NCBI GenBank assembly: GCA_023473405.1
Contig: JAMCZD010000450.1
Location: 1-15,147 of the forward strand
Direction: 5' to 3'
DNA: 15,147 nucleotides
From: Candidatus Omnitrophota bacterium
GTDB lineage: Bacteria; Verrucomicrobiota; Verrucomicrobiia; Limisphaerales; UBA1319
Shown: one piece after another, positions 1-6,954 of the stretch
How positions within the stretch are numbered: the stretch's first letter is position 1
Layout of the letters: each line of letters starts with the position of its first letter
Translations under genes and position numbers: made by a program
The notes under the pieces: generated by a model
Told to the model about the DNA's origin: nothing
The model's database searches: none
What the model saw: the letters and a program-made list of their open reading frames with translations, nothing else

Positions 1-2
1 AA

Positions 3-116
3 GGACTAGCCAAAGATATTTGGAAATTTGAGGTCGCCGACTGGGAACAGAACCATTGCTAATACCACAGCGCTTGAGTCGGCGACCGCAAAAATTCAAA
101 TATTGATCTACTGTCC
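3..116. repeat. Long imperfect palindrome (hairpin element)
   Basis: The arms 15-42 and 77-104 are complementary at about 25 of 28 positions, counting two G-T pairs. They include a perfect 11-bp core (GGTCGCCGACT at 32-42, with its complement at 77-87). The loop is 34 nt. Pairing resumes outside, with GGAC/TAG at 3-9 against CTA/GTCC at 108-116. CTAG occurs at 6-9 and again at 118-121. No ORF fits the element. It could be a small non-autonomous mobile element, a RAYT/REP-type palindrome or a structured RNA. The sequence alone does not decide. Confidence 0.6.
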
Positions 117-120
117 CCTA

Positions 121-234
121 GCGCACACCGGCCTGGAAAGCAAACCGACGAACCGAGTCGTCCCCATGCATTGGCCCGAACCGCTGCCAGACTAGTGTGG
201 TGTCCGGCAAGCCCCCCGATTCATCCCCATATAC
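121..234. other. Intergenic spacer, nothing recognised
   Basis: This stretch lies between the palindrome and the tandem repeats. I see no ORF with coding character, no tRNA and no strong hairpin in it. Confidence 0.5.
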
Positions 235-612
235 CGCTTAGGAAGGCAGGAAACAAGGAAGGGTAAAATCCATTTCCTGCCTTCCTGCTTTCCTTAGAGA
301 TAAAGAAATCGCTTAGGAAAACAGGAAACAAGGAAAGGCAAAATCCATTTCCTGCCTTCCTGCTTTCCTTAGAGATAAAAATATCGCTTAGGAAAACAGG
401 AAACAAGGAAAGGCAAAATCCATTTCCTGCCTTCCTGCTTTCCTTAGAGATAAATAAATCGCTTAGGAAAACAGGAAACAAGGAAAGGCAAAATCCATTT
501 CCTGCCTTCCTGCTTTCCTTAGAGAGAACTCTTTTTCTCCTTAGGAAAGCAGGAAATCAGGAATCCTCCTTCCATTTCCTGCCTTCCTGCTTTCCTAAGG
601 GATAAAGAAAAC
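235..612. repeat. Tandem array of ~5 hairpin-forming 75-bp repeats
   Basis: Units begin with CGCTTAGG at 235, 310, 385 and 460, exactly 75 bp apart. A diverged fifth unit starts near 538, after a unit that is 3 bp longer. Each unit has a purine-rich left half (GGAAA/CAGGAAA/AAGGAAA motifs) and a pyrimidine-rich right half (TTTCCTGCCTTCCTGC) that are nearly complementary, so each copy can fold into an imperfect stem of about 25 bp. In the fifth unit the outer stem is perfect over 17 bp (539-555 with 584-600). Units 2-4 are almost identical, which suggests recent tandem duplication. The 75-bp period is 25 codons, so long repetitive ORFs appear by chance. The array lies downstream of the minus-strand operon and could act on its 3' end. 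Confidence 0.9.
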
Positions 613-1010
613 GGGTCTTGCCCGGGGGGGACCATATACGGTAAATGGGAATTGGCATGCGAAAGAAGCGCCGCGCCGGTAAATTGTAACCGATCTTCTG
701 CAATCGCGGTTTCCAACGACAGGCAAACGTCCTCAAAAATGTGACTTCGCCCCGGGTCGGGCCCTTTGAAATACAAACCGTGAATTGCACGGATAAAGGA
801 GCCTCTACCTCATCCGCGTGATCAGCGAAATCCGGACTGGAAAGTACTTTCTTTGGCCTGGCTTGTAAACGGGATCGGTCAAAGAGTCTGAGCGGCGCGC
901 CATCTTCCAGAGCGAGCAAGACCGGTAAGACATTTGGAGACGGTTGGCATCGGCTCCGGCGCAAGTCAGCGGGAATAATGATCGAACTGACGCTCGATGC
1001 TGCGCGCTGA
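613..1010. other. Non-coding spacer downstream of minus-strand operon
   Basis: About 400 bp with no ORF I would defend. It holds a short hairpin CCGTG-AATTG-CACGG (778-792) and a 12-bp palindrome GAAAGTACTTTC (840-851). The text around 811-835 (CATCCGCGTGATCAGCGAAA) looks like a degenerate dispersed intergenic repeat. No strong intrinsic terminator for the operon ending at 1011 is visible. Confidence 0.45.
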
Positions 1011-3854
1011 TTATTTGCCGTCTGCGGAGAAGGATTGCCCCTGGGAAATGACCACCACGTTGGCCCGAGGCGTGATTGGGGACGGTTTTTCGCAGTGGAA
1101 CCGGACTTCATTCAACCCGGTTGCGAGCACCGGGGTGTCACCTTCGATGTGGACATCGTCGATCAACTCTCCTTGCGGTCCATAGCATTTGCAGTCCGAC
1201 TTGCCATTGAACTCGAGGTAACTACCGCTCTCCATCTCGACGGGGAAGACGACTGTTTTCCCGGCGATGGTTATGGCGGGGTGATCGAGCTTGGCCTTGA
1301 CGAGCGGCAGGGCGCGAATGGGGCTGAGATAGCAAGCCACCTGTCCCTTGGGAGGCAGATGGTTGTACCAGAGGCCCAGGGAGGCGATCTGGCTGAAATT
1401 GACCGATTCGCGGTAGATAGAATAGGCGCCGCCATACGGCCACCGGTAATCGGCATAGCGGCTCCCCTCGGGCTCGATCAATTCGAAGTACCGCCAGCCG
1501 GTAAAATCGACTAAGATGTAATGTTCACCTATCCCGGCTACCAGGTGCTCGGGACAGCGCAATTGGAGGTTCAAGACCTGCCCCTGCCCGTCCCCGTAAA
1601 CCCATAGTCCGAGGGCCTCGTGACCGCTCAGATTGAGCGGAGGCGAAAATGTCTTCTCGACCTTGGTCCACGTCCCGGCCCGCGTATCGAGTGAGTTCGC
1701 GGCTTTATACAAGGCGCTGGATTGACCGGCCTTGATTTGATCGGAGGAAGGCGAGAAATCGGCGGTCACACCCGGGGCCGAGGCGTGGGAAGCGAACTCG
1801 GCGGCAGCGGCGGTGTCGGCCAGAGTTATGCTATTGGTCGAGTCGAATGGCTCAGCCGACATTAGGACTTCGATGCGGAGCCGGACGGGCTGTTGATCGA
1901 ACCGATTCGTAATGTGCCAAACGCAGCTCCAGTCCTCGCCGGACTCGACCTTGTGTTTGAGGTATTCGACGGGCCGGAAGATTGGTTTGCCACTTTGATC
2001 GTTGGTCAGGGTATAATCGTGCCCGTACATAGCCAGGGCGTCGCGAATAGCCTGCGGAACCGTATGGGGACGGGCAGGGGCATCGTATTGCTGGATAATT
2101 TTGGCCAAACGCGGCAGGGCCGGCACCTTGTTGAAATTGCCGGGATCGATGCCCATGAGGGCGAAGCCGGTATCGGTGCCGAGGCATTTGCACATCAGGT
2201 ACTCTATGTCATCGGCGTAGGTTGGTTCCTCCTGGGACCCGGACCAGGTTTTTATGGCCCACCACCCGAGCTGGCCCGGCAGGAACATCCGGCGGCAGTC
2301 TTCGTTGGCCCGGCAGTGGAGGTCGATGAAGGCCTTGTGGCTGCGGTTCGGGTGGTCCCAAGCCCCGAGGCGCGAGCGGACGAACCAGAGGTGATGATGA
2401 AAGGTGCTCATCTCCATCAGAGCGGGTTTGCGGAGGCGTTTCCAGACTTCGAACACGAATTTCGACCCGTAGTACCAGCCGTTTTCGGCCCCGCCCAGGA
2501 TATCCTCGCCATCGAGGGCATCGAAGTACATCATGTCAAAGCCGCAGGCATTGAAGGTCTCAGCGGTTTTGGCGGCCACTTCGGCCAACAGGGTTGAATC
2601 CCCATCGGGAACGAATAATCCGAAGCATTCCTTGAGGTGATGCACCGTGGCGCCCCGGGCGTGGGCGGCCTCCCGCGTGCCGCAGGCGCCCCGCTGGCAG
2701 CCGGTGAAGGCATAAGGCGGCGTTTTCGATATGCCGGTGTAGGTGATCAATTCGTCATCAACCTGCAGGGTCACGCTGTTCCGCACGAAGAAACCGGTGA
2801 CGGCCGACATATTTTCCGTGCTCTCGACCACCGGCACCACCTTTGCGTCGGCTGCCAATGAATCGGCTAGGGTGAAGGCGGCGTCCTTGGCCAAACGCGG
2901 GTCCGGAACAGGCGTTACCCACGGGCAACGTTTATCGATGAAAAAGGAGTAAGTGTGCAGCCCGGCGGAAATGCCGGCAGCATGAAGGCGGTCGACCACG
3001 GCCTTGAGACTGGGGAGCCCTTTTGGATAAGTAACCGGGTTCGGAAAACAATCGCCGAACCGGAAGGAACCGCCTCCGTGGAAATCGATCTGGGTCATCC
3101 CCAGGGTTCGGATCAGTTTGATCCAATCGTCCACCGTTTTTTCAGACAGATCGCCGAAATTGAACAAGTACGATCCTTGGTTGATGGATGGTCCCAAGGC
3201 CCATGGGCCGCCTATGGGCGAGTGCGGCAATTCATCGGCCGCCGATACCACTTCCTGCATCACGTCGCGCAGTTGATCGGGAGGGCACCCGATCAACGCG
3301 ACCTTGGACCCTGCCAATCCGAATCGAGGATAGCACATCGCGTGAAGGCGGCTCGAGGGGCGCGGGAGTTCATCGACGCGGGTTTGGAGATTGAGCGCCA
3401 GGGCGCAAGCGGCAAATGCTTCGCCGGGCGTGCCTTGCAGGGAGAGGGGGATGTCCACCAGAACCAACTCATCCACAGGGGCGCCGGTGCACGCCAGGAC
3501 TTCAAAGACCAGGTAACGCGGTTTGAGGGTTGCCTTGATCAGTGCCTGAACGCCTGAATCGGCGAATCGGACCGTCAAGCGCCCGTCGGCAAAGGTCACG
3601 CCGGAGGCATCGATATATTTGCCGTCCCGCTTGATCCGAGCAAAGGCGCCGGATGATTTTCCGAGCAGGTAATCCTTTTGCTTTTGCCGATCATAAAAAT
3701 GAAGGTTCTGGCCGTTGCCGCCGATGACATATTGGACGAACTGGTTTTCCAGGGTGCAAACCGGTTCGGCGGCGTGAACCTGCATTGGAATTCCGGCCAA
3801 GAGGCCAACGGCGCCAAGCCACTTTAACGCCTGCCATTTGAGTGAGCCTTGCAT
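1011..3854 (-). CDS. Exported glycoside-hydrolase-like TIM-barrel protein
   Basis: 947 residues. A signal peptide is clear: basic N-terminus, hydrophobic stretch at about 11-22, likely cut after VHA at 26-28. The architecture I infer is an N-terminal beta-rich region (about 30-215), a TIM-barrel-like region (about 235-620) and C-terminal beta-rich, carbohydrate-binding-like segments (about 680-930). The barrel holds IDFHGGG (256-262), a strand-helix unit ending in GLHTYSFF (298-305), and MMYFDALDGED (441-451), where Asp444 or Asp448 could be catalytic. This resembles alpha-galactosidase-type (GH36/GH27-like) barrels, but I cannot assign a family. Residues about 338-408 look like an insertion with a tail-fibre-type motif (DDELITYTG, then TGCQRGACGT and AAHARGATV). 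A ribosome binding site AAAGGA at 3860-3865 lies 5 nt before the start. It is the last gene of a three-gene operon, 33 bp after the M23 gene. Extracellular or periplasmic polysaccharide breakdown is the likely role. Confidence 0.85.
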   Translation of the reverse strand: MQGSLKWQALKWLGAVGLLAGIPMQVHAAEPVCTLENQFVQYVIGGNGQNLHFYDRQKQKDYLLGKSSGAFARIKRDGKYIDASGVTFADGRLTVRFADSGVQALIKATLKPRYLVFEVLACTGAPVDELVLVDIPLSLQGTPGEAFAACALALNLQTRVDELPRPSSRLHAMCYPRFGLAGSKVALIGCPPDQLRDVMQEVVSAADELPHSPIGGPWALGPSINQGSYLFNFGDLSEKTVDDWIKLIRTLGMTQIDFHGGGSFRFGDCFPNPVTYPKGLPSLKAVVDRLHAAGISAGLHTYSFFIDKRCPWVTPVPDPRLAKDAAFTLADSLAADAKVVPVVESTENMSAVTGFFVRNSVTLQVDDELITYTGISKTPPYAFTGCQRGACGTREAAHARGATVHHLKECFGLFVPDGDSTLLAEVAAKTAETFNACGFDMMYFDALDGEDILGGAENGWYYGSKFVFEVWKRLRKPALMEMSTFHHHLWFVRSRLGAWDHPNRSHKAFIDLHCRANEDCRRMFLPGQLGWWAIKTWSGSQEEPTYADDIEYLMCKCLGTDTGFALMGIDPGNFNKVPALPRLAKIIQQYDAPARPHTVPQAIRDALAMYGHDYTLTNDQSGKPIFRPVEYLKHKVESGEDWSCVWHITNRFDQQPVRLRIEVLMSAEPFDSTNSITLADTAAAAEFASHASAPGVTADFSPSSDQIKAGQSSALYKAANSLDTRAGTWTKVEKTFSPPLNLSGHEALGLWVYGDGQGQVLNLQLRCPEHLVAGIGEHYILVDFTGWRYFELIEPEGSRYADYRWPYGGAYSIYRESVNFSQIASLGLWYNHLPPKGQVACYLSPIRALPLVKAKLDHPAITIAGKTVVFPVEMESGSYLEFNGKSDCKCYGPQGELIDDVHIEGDTPVLATGLNEVRFHCEKPSPITPRANVVVISQGQSFSADGK

Positions 3855-3859
3855 TTTTA

Positions 3860-3865
3860 TCCTTT
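3860..3865 (-). promoter_or_regulatory. Ribosome binding site of the 947-aa exported protein
   Basis: AAAGGA on the minus strand, 5 nt upstream of the ATG at 3854. It supports this start, and the signal peptide that follows agrees. Confidence 0.65.
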
Positions 3866-3887
3866 CGTTTCGTCAATCCGCTTCAGT

Positions 3888-4901
3888 TCAATAGGTAAGC
3901 AAATCCAGCCATTGGATGGCGGTTCTGGTCAGGGCCCAATGCTGGTTGCGCCGGACCAGGAAATGCCGGCACGGGTGGGATTTTTCCTCGGGCTCGTTCA
4001 CGTAGAGGAGTTGGTAGGTTGTTTTGCTTTTTATCTCCGAGCCGGCCCGAGGAACCAGGTCGAACGGCACACCGTCGTAATCGAGCGTAATCTCGTATCC
4101 TGCCACCCCTTCTTTCTCGGCCAATGGATTCCTCCGCGCGAACAAGGCATATCGTTTCAGCCACGGGAACCCGGTCTTCCGGACCAGGACGCGGCAAAGC
4201 GGCGTTCGATTCCGGACGAAGCCGGCCAGGTCAAAGCTCGATCCCTTGGCTGACTGCTCGAGGAAAATGAGGCGCGGGTCCAGGCCAACCAGGTTTCGCC
4301 CGTTCCAAATCCCGTGATCATTCCGCTGGTGAGGGAAGGTTTTCTTTTGCCACGTGGCGAAATGCTCATTCATGAACAGGACGAGTTCAAAATGCAAATG
4401 CGCGCGGTCCTTCGAGATGCCGGACCGGGTGTTGGAAGTGCGGCCCATAGTCCCGATAGTTTCACCCGCTTTAACTCTTTGCCCAGGTTTGACTGTGGGG
4501 TGAATCTCGCTCAAATGGGCATAAAGGGAATAGACTTCGAGCCCGTCGATGCAGTGCTGCAAAACGACGTAGTTGCCATAATTGGAGAGCCAGGGCTTGC
4601 GGCTCACATAAGCCACCACGCCGTCGGCAGCCGCCATTACCGGGTCGATCGGTTCACCTCTCTTGTTCTTTTGCAGGCACTTAATGTCGATCCCCTCATG
4701 CAACTGATGGCCTTCGGATCGGACACATCCAAACGATCCGCTGGTCCATGGTTTCCCGGGTGTGCCCACGAAGAAGCGGGCTGCGCCATCGGGTTCGAGC
4801 AAGGCATGGTTGGCGGTGGGAAAATGGAGGGCTTGCGCCTCGAGTGGCAGGGCAAAGCGCCATGAAACAAAACAAACGAGGATGACGGGAATAAACTTCA
4901 C
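3888..4901 (-). CDS. Exported M23-family (LytM-type) metallopeptidase
   Basis: 337 residues. The N-terminus is a hydrophobic signal peptide (about 1-23, likely cut near LEAQA). The peptidase domain spans about 55-180 and carries the M23 signature: His68 and Asp72 (HEGID) and His170 (in HLHFEL) as likely zinc ligands, with His129 (YAHLS) and His168 as the usual catalytic histidines. The turn KPGQRVKAGETIGTMG (138-153) is typical of the family. Such enzymes cut peptide cross-links of peptidoglycan or other Gly-rich peptides, or act as scaffold-like activators. All zinc residues are present here, so activity is likely. The C-terminal 150 residues are not recognised. The gene begins 40 bp after the lipoprotein gene and is followed after 33 bp by the glycoside-hydrolase-like gene, so all three probably share a transcript. 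Confidence 0.9.
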   Translation of the reverse strand: MKFIPVILVCFVSWRFALPLEAQALHFPTANHALLEPDGAARFFVGTPGKPWTSGSFGCVRSEGHQLHEGIDIKCLQKNKRGEPIDPVMAAADGVVAYVSRKPWLSNYGNYVVLQHCIDGLEVYSLYAHLSEIHPTVKPGQRVKAGETIGTMGRTSNTRSGISKDRAHLHFELVLFMNEHFATWQKKTFPHQRNDHGIWNGRNLVGLDPRLIFLEQSAKGSSFDLAGFVRNRTPLCRVLVRKTGFPWLKRYALFARRNPLAEKEGVAGYEITLDYDGVPFDLVPRAGSEIKSKTTYQLLYVNEPEEKSHPCRHFLVRRNQHWALTRTAIQWLDLLTY

Positions 4902-4941
4902 GCGGTTGGATAGTGAAAGAGTTCCGGTTAATGGGCTTCAA

Positions 4942-5466
4942 TTAATACCCATATTTTTTCTTGATTTCCTTGGCTACATTATTAAGACCGAGCACGATTC
5001 GTTCGGTCTCTTCACGATTGGCGTCCGGAGTGAAGATAAACACGCCGTTGGTAATGCTCTGGCTGATCAACGGTGCAGCCAGCCAACGGGCATCTCCGAA
5101 CTGGCTGAAAACGGCGATCCGCTTACCTTTATTGGCGGTCGTGACCATTTCCAAGAGGCGGACTCCGTCGGGGGCTTTGAATTGAACCTTGATCGCGGAG
5201 CTGCCTGGCTCATCGATCACCTCAGCCTTCTCGACATCCACCTCGGTGAGGAACGGTGCGTTCTCGACGTTGATGATTACCGGATCGTTGCGCAGGATTT
5301 TGACCGGTCCATTACGTCCCGATCCGTCAGCGTTCACCTCAAGTTGGAGACGCAAGGTGCTAACCTTTTTATCATCCTTATCTTGCCCGCCGGTTTGGCA
5401 ACCGGCCGTGGCAGCCAGCAATCCCGCCAGCAAATAAATGTTGAACCGACTCAGCCAAGACTTCAT
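4942..5466 (-). CDS. Lipoprotein with SecD P1-head-like domain
   Basis: 174 residues. The N-terminus has a basic start, a hydrophobic core (about 10-20) and a lipobox-like TAGC with Cys23 as the lipidation site, so it is probably anchored to a membrane outside the cytoplasm. A Gly/Asp/Lys-rich linker follows. The rest resembles the periplasmic P1 head of SecD: a strand with VKVQF-like character, GVRLLEMV, KGKRIAVFS, APLISQSI and then FIFTPDANREETERIV near the C-terminus. There are no SecD transmembrane segments, so it is a stand-alone domain and not a translocase subunit. The role is unknown; binding or folding of exported proteins would be a guess. It is the first gene of the minus-strand operon, with only 47 bp to the divergent small basic protein gene. 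Confidence 0.75.
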   Translation of the reverse strand: MKSWLSRFNIYLLAGLLAATAGCQTGGQDKDDKKVSTLRLQLEVNADGSGRNGPVKILRNDPVIINVENAPFLTEVDVEKAEVIDEPGSSAIKVQFKAPDGVRLLEMVTTANKGKRIAVFSQFGDARWLAAPLISQSITNGVFIFTPDANREETERIVLGLNNVAKEIKKKYGY

Positions 5467-5513
5467 ATTGCGAGTCTAAAAGAACGAATTGTTTCGACAA
5501 AGTAAAGACTCTT
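5467..5513. promoter_or_regulatory. Divergent promoter region with a 6-bp dyad
   Basis: This 47-bp gap separates divergent genes and should contain both promoters. GAGTCT (5472-5477) and AGACTC (5506-5511) form an inverted repeat spanning it. On the minus strand, TTGTCG (5495-5500) and TAGACT (5473-5478) are spaced by 16 bp like a sigma70 promoter. If used, it would give an almost leaderless lipoprotein mRNA. Evidence is weak. Confidence 0.3.
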
Positions 5514-5630
5514 ATGGGCAAACAATATAACAAGTTCGAGAAACGCCAGCGCCGCACCGCCTATATCAAAAGGAAAAAAATGGCCGGGCAGACTAAGACA
5601 GCACCGCCGTCTGCTCCCGAGAAGGCCTGA
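5514..5630 (+). CDS. Small very basic protein (38 aa)
   Basis: ATG at 5514 to TGA at 5628-5630. The protein begins MGKQYNKFEKRQRRTAYIKR, with 12 Lys/Arg against 2 Glu in 38 residues. It ends in a Pro/Ala-rich tail (residues 29-38). The basic helix-like N-terminal part resembles small nucleic-acid or ribosome-associated proteins. I have the impression of similar short proteins starting MGKQYNK in verrucomicrobial genomes, but cannot name a family. No clear Shine-Dalgarno site is visible. Part of the stop region falls in a small hairpin (GAAGGC 5621-5626, GCCTTC 5636-5641). It is divergent from the lipoprotein operon and lies 177 bp upstream of cysK. Confidence 0.55.
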   Translation: MGKQYNKFEKRQRRTAYIKRKKMAGQTKTAPPSAPEKA

Positions 5631-5641
5631 GCGTAGCCTTC
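5621..5641 (+). terminator. Weak hairpin after small basic protein gene
   Basis: GAAGGC / GCCTTC stem of 6 bp with a 9-nt loop, overlapping the stop codon of the small ORF. There is no T-run after it, so it is a poor intrinsic terminator and may instead be part of the cysK leader. Confidence 0.2.
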
Positions 5642-5644
5642 GAA

Positions 5645-5718
5645 AACCGGCTCATGGCACCTTGAAGCCAACGGGACAAGCGGGAGGAATTGGCATGGGT
5701 CTGAAAACGGAGCCGGTT
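5645..5718 (+). promoter_or_regulatory. Possible structured leader of cysK
   Basis: AACCGGCTC (5645-5653) is perfectly complementary to GAGCCGGTT (5710-5718), with a smaller GCCAA/TTGGC pair (5666-5670, 5690-5694) inside. The fold would enclose the ribosome binding site and start of the short ORF at 5695. This is compatible with a translation-sensitive leader, but no known riboswitch motif was recognised. Confidence 0.3.
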
Positions 5719-5832
5719 GGTGTTGCGTGTAGGGAACGGAGACAGGCCTGGTTGCGGGCGTCACGTGCGGCAAGTGTTGGCGGAACAAATCAAAGCGAGG
5801 AATCAATATGGGGCAAATCCATCCTGACATAA
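5695..5832 (+). CDS. Possible leader ORF overlapping cysK start (45 aa)
   Basis: ATG at 5695 sits 5 nt after the strong Shine-Dalgarno sequence GGGAGGA (5682-5688 region). The frame runs 45 codons to a TAA at 5830-5832, about 25 nt inside cysK in another frame. The peptide (MGLKTEPVGVACRERRQAW and onward) has no recognised domain and only one Cys. A good ribosome site with a start that overlaps the next gene suggests either a translationally coupled leader peptide or a chance ORF. Composition gives no strong support for a functional protein. Confidence 0.3.
   Translation: MGLKTEPVGVACRERRQAWLRASRAASVGGTNQSEESIWGKSILT
5797..5801 (+). promoter_or_regulatory. cysK ribosome binding site
   Basis: GAGGA with 6 nt to the ATG at 5808. 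This fixes the cysK start, and the protein aligns with the family from that Met. Confidence 0.7.
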
Positions 5833-6773
5833 CCAAAACCATTGGCCGAACGCCGCTGGTGCGATTGAACCGGATCAGCCGCGGTCTGCCGGCCGTCATT
5901 GCCGTCAAGTGCGAATTCTTCAACCCGGTTTCCTCGGTGAAAGACCGGATAGGGGTGGCCATGATCGAGGCGGGTGAACGGGATGGGAAAATCAATAGTG
6001 AGACCACCATCATCGAGCCCACCTCGGGCAATACCGGTATTGCCCTGGCATTCGTGTGCGCGGCGCGGGGATACAAGCTGATGCTCACCATGCCGGAAAC
6101 GATGAGCCTGGAGCGTCGCACCCTATTGGCGATGCTAGGGGCAAAGCTGGTCCTGACGCCGGGAGCCGAGGGGATGAAGGGGGCAATAAAACAGGCGGAG
6201 GAATTGGTGGCTAAAACACCAAATTCGTTCATGCCGCAGCAATTCAAGAACCCGGCTAATCCCCAAATTCATTTCAATACCACGGGGCCCGAGATTTGGA
6301 ACGATACGGAGGGGAAAATCGATATCTTCGTTGCCGGAGTTGGGACCGGAGGCACGATCACGGGCGTTTCCGAATTTATCAAGTCCAAAAAAGCCAGCTA
6401 CCGCGCCGTTGCGGTCGAGCCGGTGGATTCGCCGGTTATTTCCCAGAAACTGGCCGGCCAAGAGCTCAAGGCCGGGCCGCACAAGATTCAAGGAATTGGA
6501 GCCGGGTTCATCCCGGACACATTGCATCTGAACGTGGTGGATGAAGTGGTCAAGGTCACCAACGAAGACTCGTTCGCCATGGCTCGCCGCCTGGCCAAGG
6601 AAGAAGGGATTCTGGCTGGCATCAGCTCGGGCGCCAACGTTTGGGCGGCCGTCGAAGTGGCCAAGCGGCCCGAAAACACAGGCAAATTGATCGTGGCCAT
6701 CGCGCCATCAACCGGGGAACGTTATCTCTCGACTCCTCTGGCCGCGGAAGCCCGCGCCGCCGTAGGCGGATAA
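5808..6773 (+). CDS. cysK: Cysteine synthase A (O-acetylserine sulfhydrylase)
   Basis: 321 residues, the normal family length. This PLP enzyme makes L-cysteine from O-acetylserine and sulfide in the cytoplasm. Lys45 in NPVSSVKDRIG is the PLP Schiff-base lysine. TSGNTG (72-77) is the substrate-binding loop, GVGTGGTITG (177-186) the PLP phosphate loop, and GISSGAN with APSTGERYL near the C-terminus is also typical. QxxNPxNPxIH near residues 145-155 fits the CysK/CysM family. CysK is preferred over CysM and cystathionine beta-synthase because of length and the lack of a CBS tail. It is preceded by a good ribosome binding site and by a possible leader ORF overlapping its start. Confidence 0.95.
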   Translation: MGQIHPDITKTIGRTPLVRLNRISRGLPAVIAVKCEFFNPVSSVKDRIGVAMIEAGERDGKINSETTIIEPTSGNTGIALAFVCAARGYKLMLTMPETMSLERRTLLAMLGAKLVLTPGAEGMKGAIKQAEELVAKTPNSFMPQQFKNPANPQIHFNTTGPEIWNDTEGKIDIFVAGVGTGGTITGVSEFIKSKKASYRAVAVEPVDSPVISQKLAGQELKAGPHKIQGIGAGFIPDTLHLNVVDEVVKVTNEDSFAMARRLAKEEGILAGISSGANVWAAVEVAKRPENTGKLIVAIAPSTGERYLSTPLAAEARAAVGG

Positions 6774-6803
6774 TGCGCCGTAGTGATTTACCCGTTGCAT
6801 TCG

Positions 6804-6836
6804 TCAGAGACTCTGATTATTCTGATTACGCAATCA
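6804..6836 (+). terminator. Weak AT-rich dyads after cysK
   Basis: TCAGAG-A-CTCTGA (6804-6816) and TGATT-ACGC-AATCA (6823-6836) are adjacent small inverted repeats 30 bp after the cysK stop, followed by AT-rich DNA. They may end cysK transcription or bind a regulator. The stems are short. Confidence 0.25.
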
Positions 6837-6856
6837 CGATAATTAATAAAAAGAAT

Positions 6857-6884
6857 TTGCGTTTGAAACGGATTGCAATAGAAT
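6857..6884 (+). promoter_or_regulatory. Candidate sigma70-type promoter for rho leader
   Basis: TTGCGT (6857-6862), a 16-bp spacer and TAGAAT (6879-6884), inside an AT-rich patch that stands out in this GC-rich window. It would produce a leader of roughly 280 nt before rho. Confidence 0.4.
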
Positions 6885-6954
6885 AAGGACAAAAGGCAGA
6901 CCCGCTGTGATAAACAGGTTTCTTGGATTCGGAACAGCGGTTATTCCTAAACTT

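Noticed and set aside
221..481. Minus-strand ORF encoding a 25-residue repeat protein
   Set aside because: It is the 75-bp tandem hairpin array read in frame. The period is a multiple of three, so the frame stays open by chance. There is no ribosome site or upstream gene context.
235..612. CRISPR array
   Set aside because: The repeats are contiguous 75-bp units with no unique spacers, and no cas gene is near.
557..1111. 184-codon minus-strand ORF after the glycoside-hydrolase-like gene
   Set aside because: It overlaps the end of the real gene in another frame and runs into the repeat array. Its composition is not protein-like (Pro/Arg/Ser-rich, no domain).
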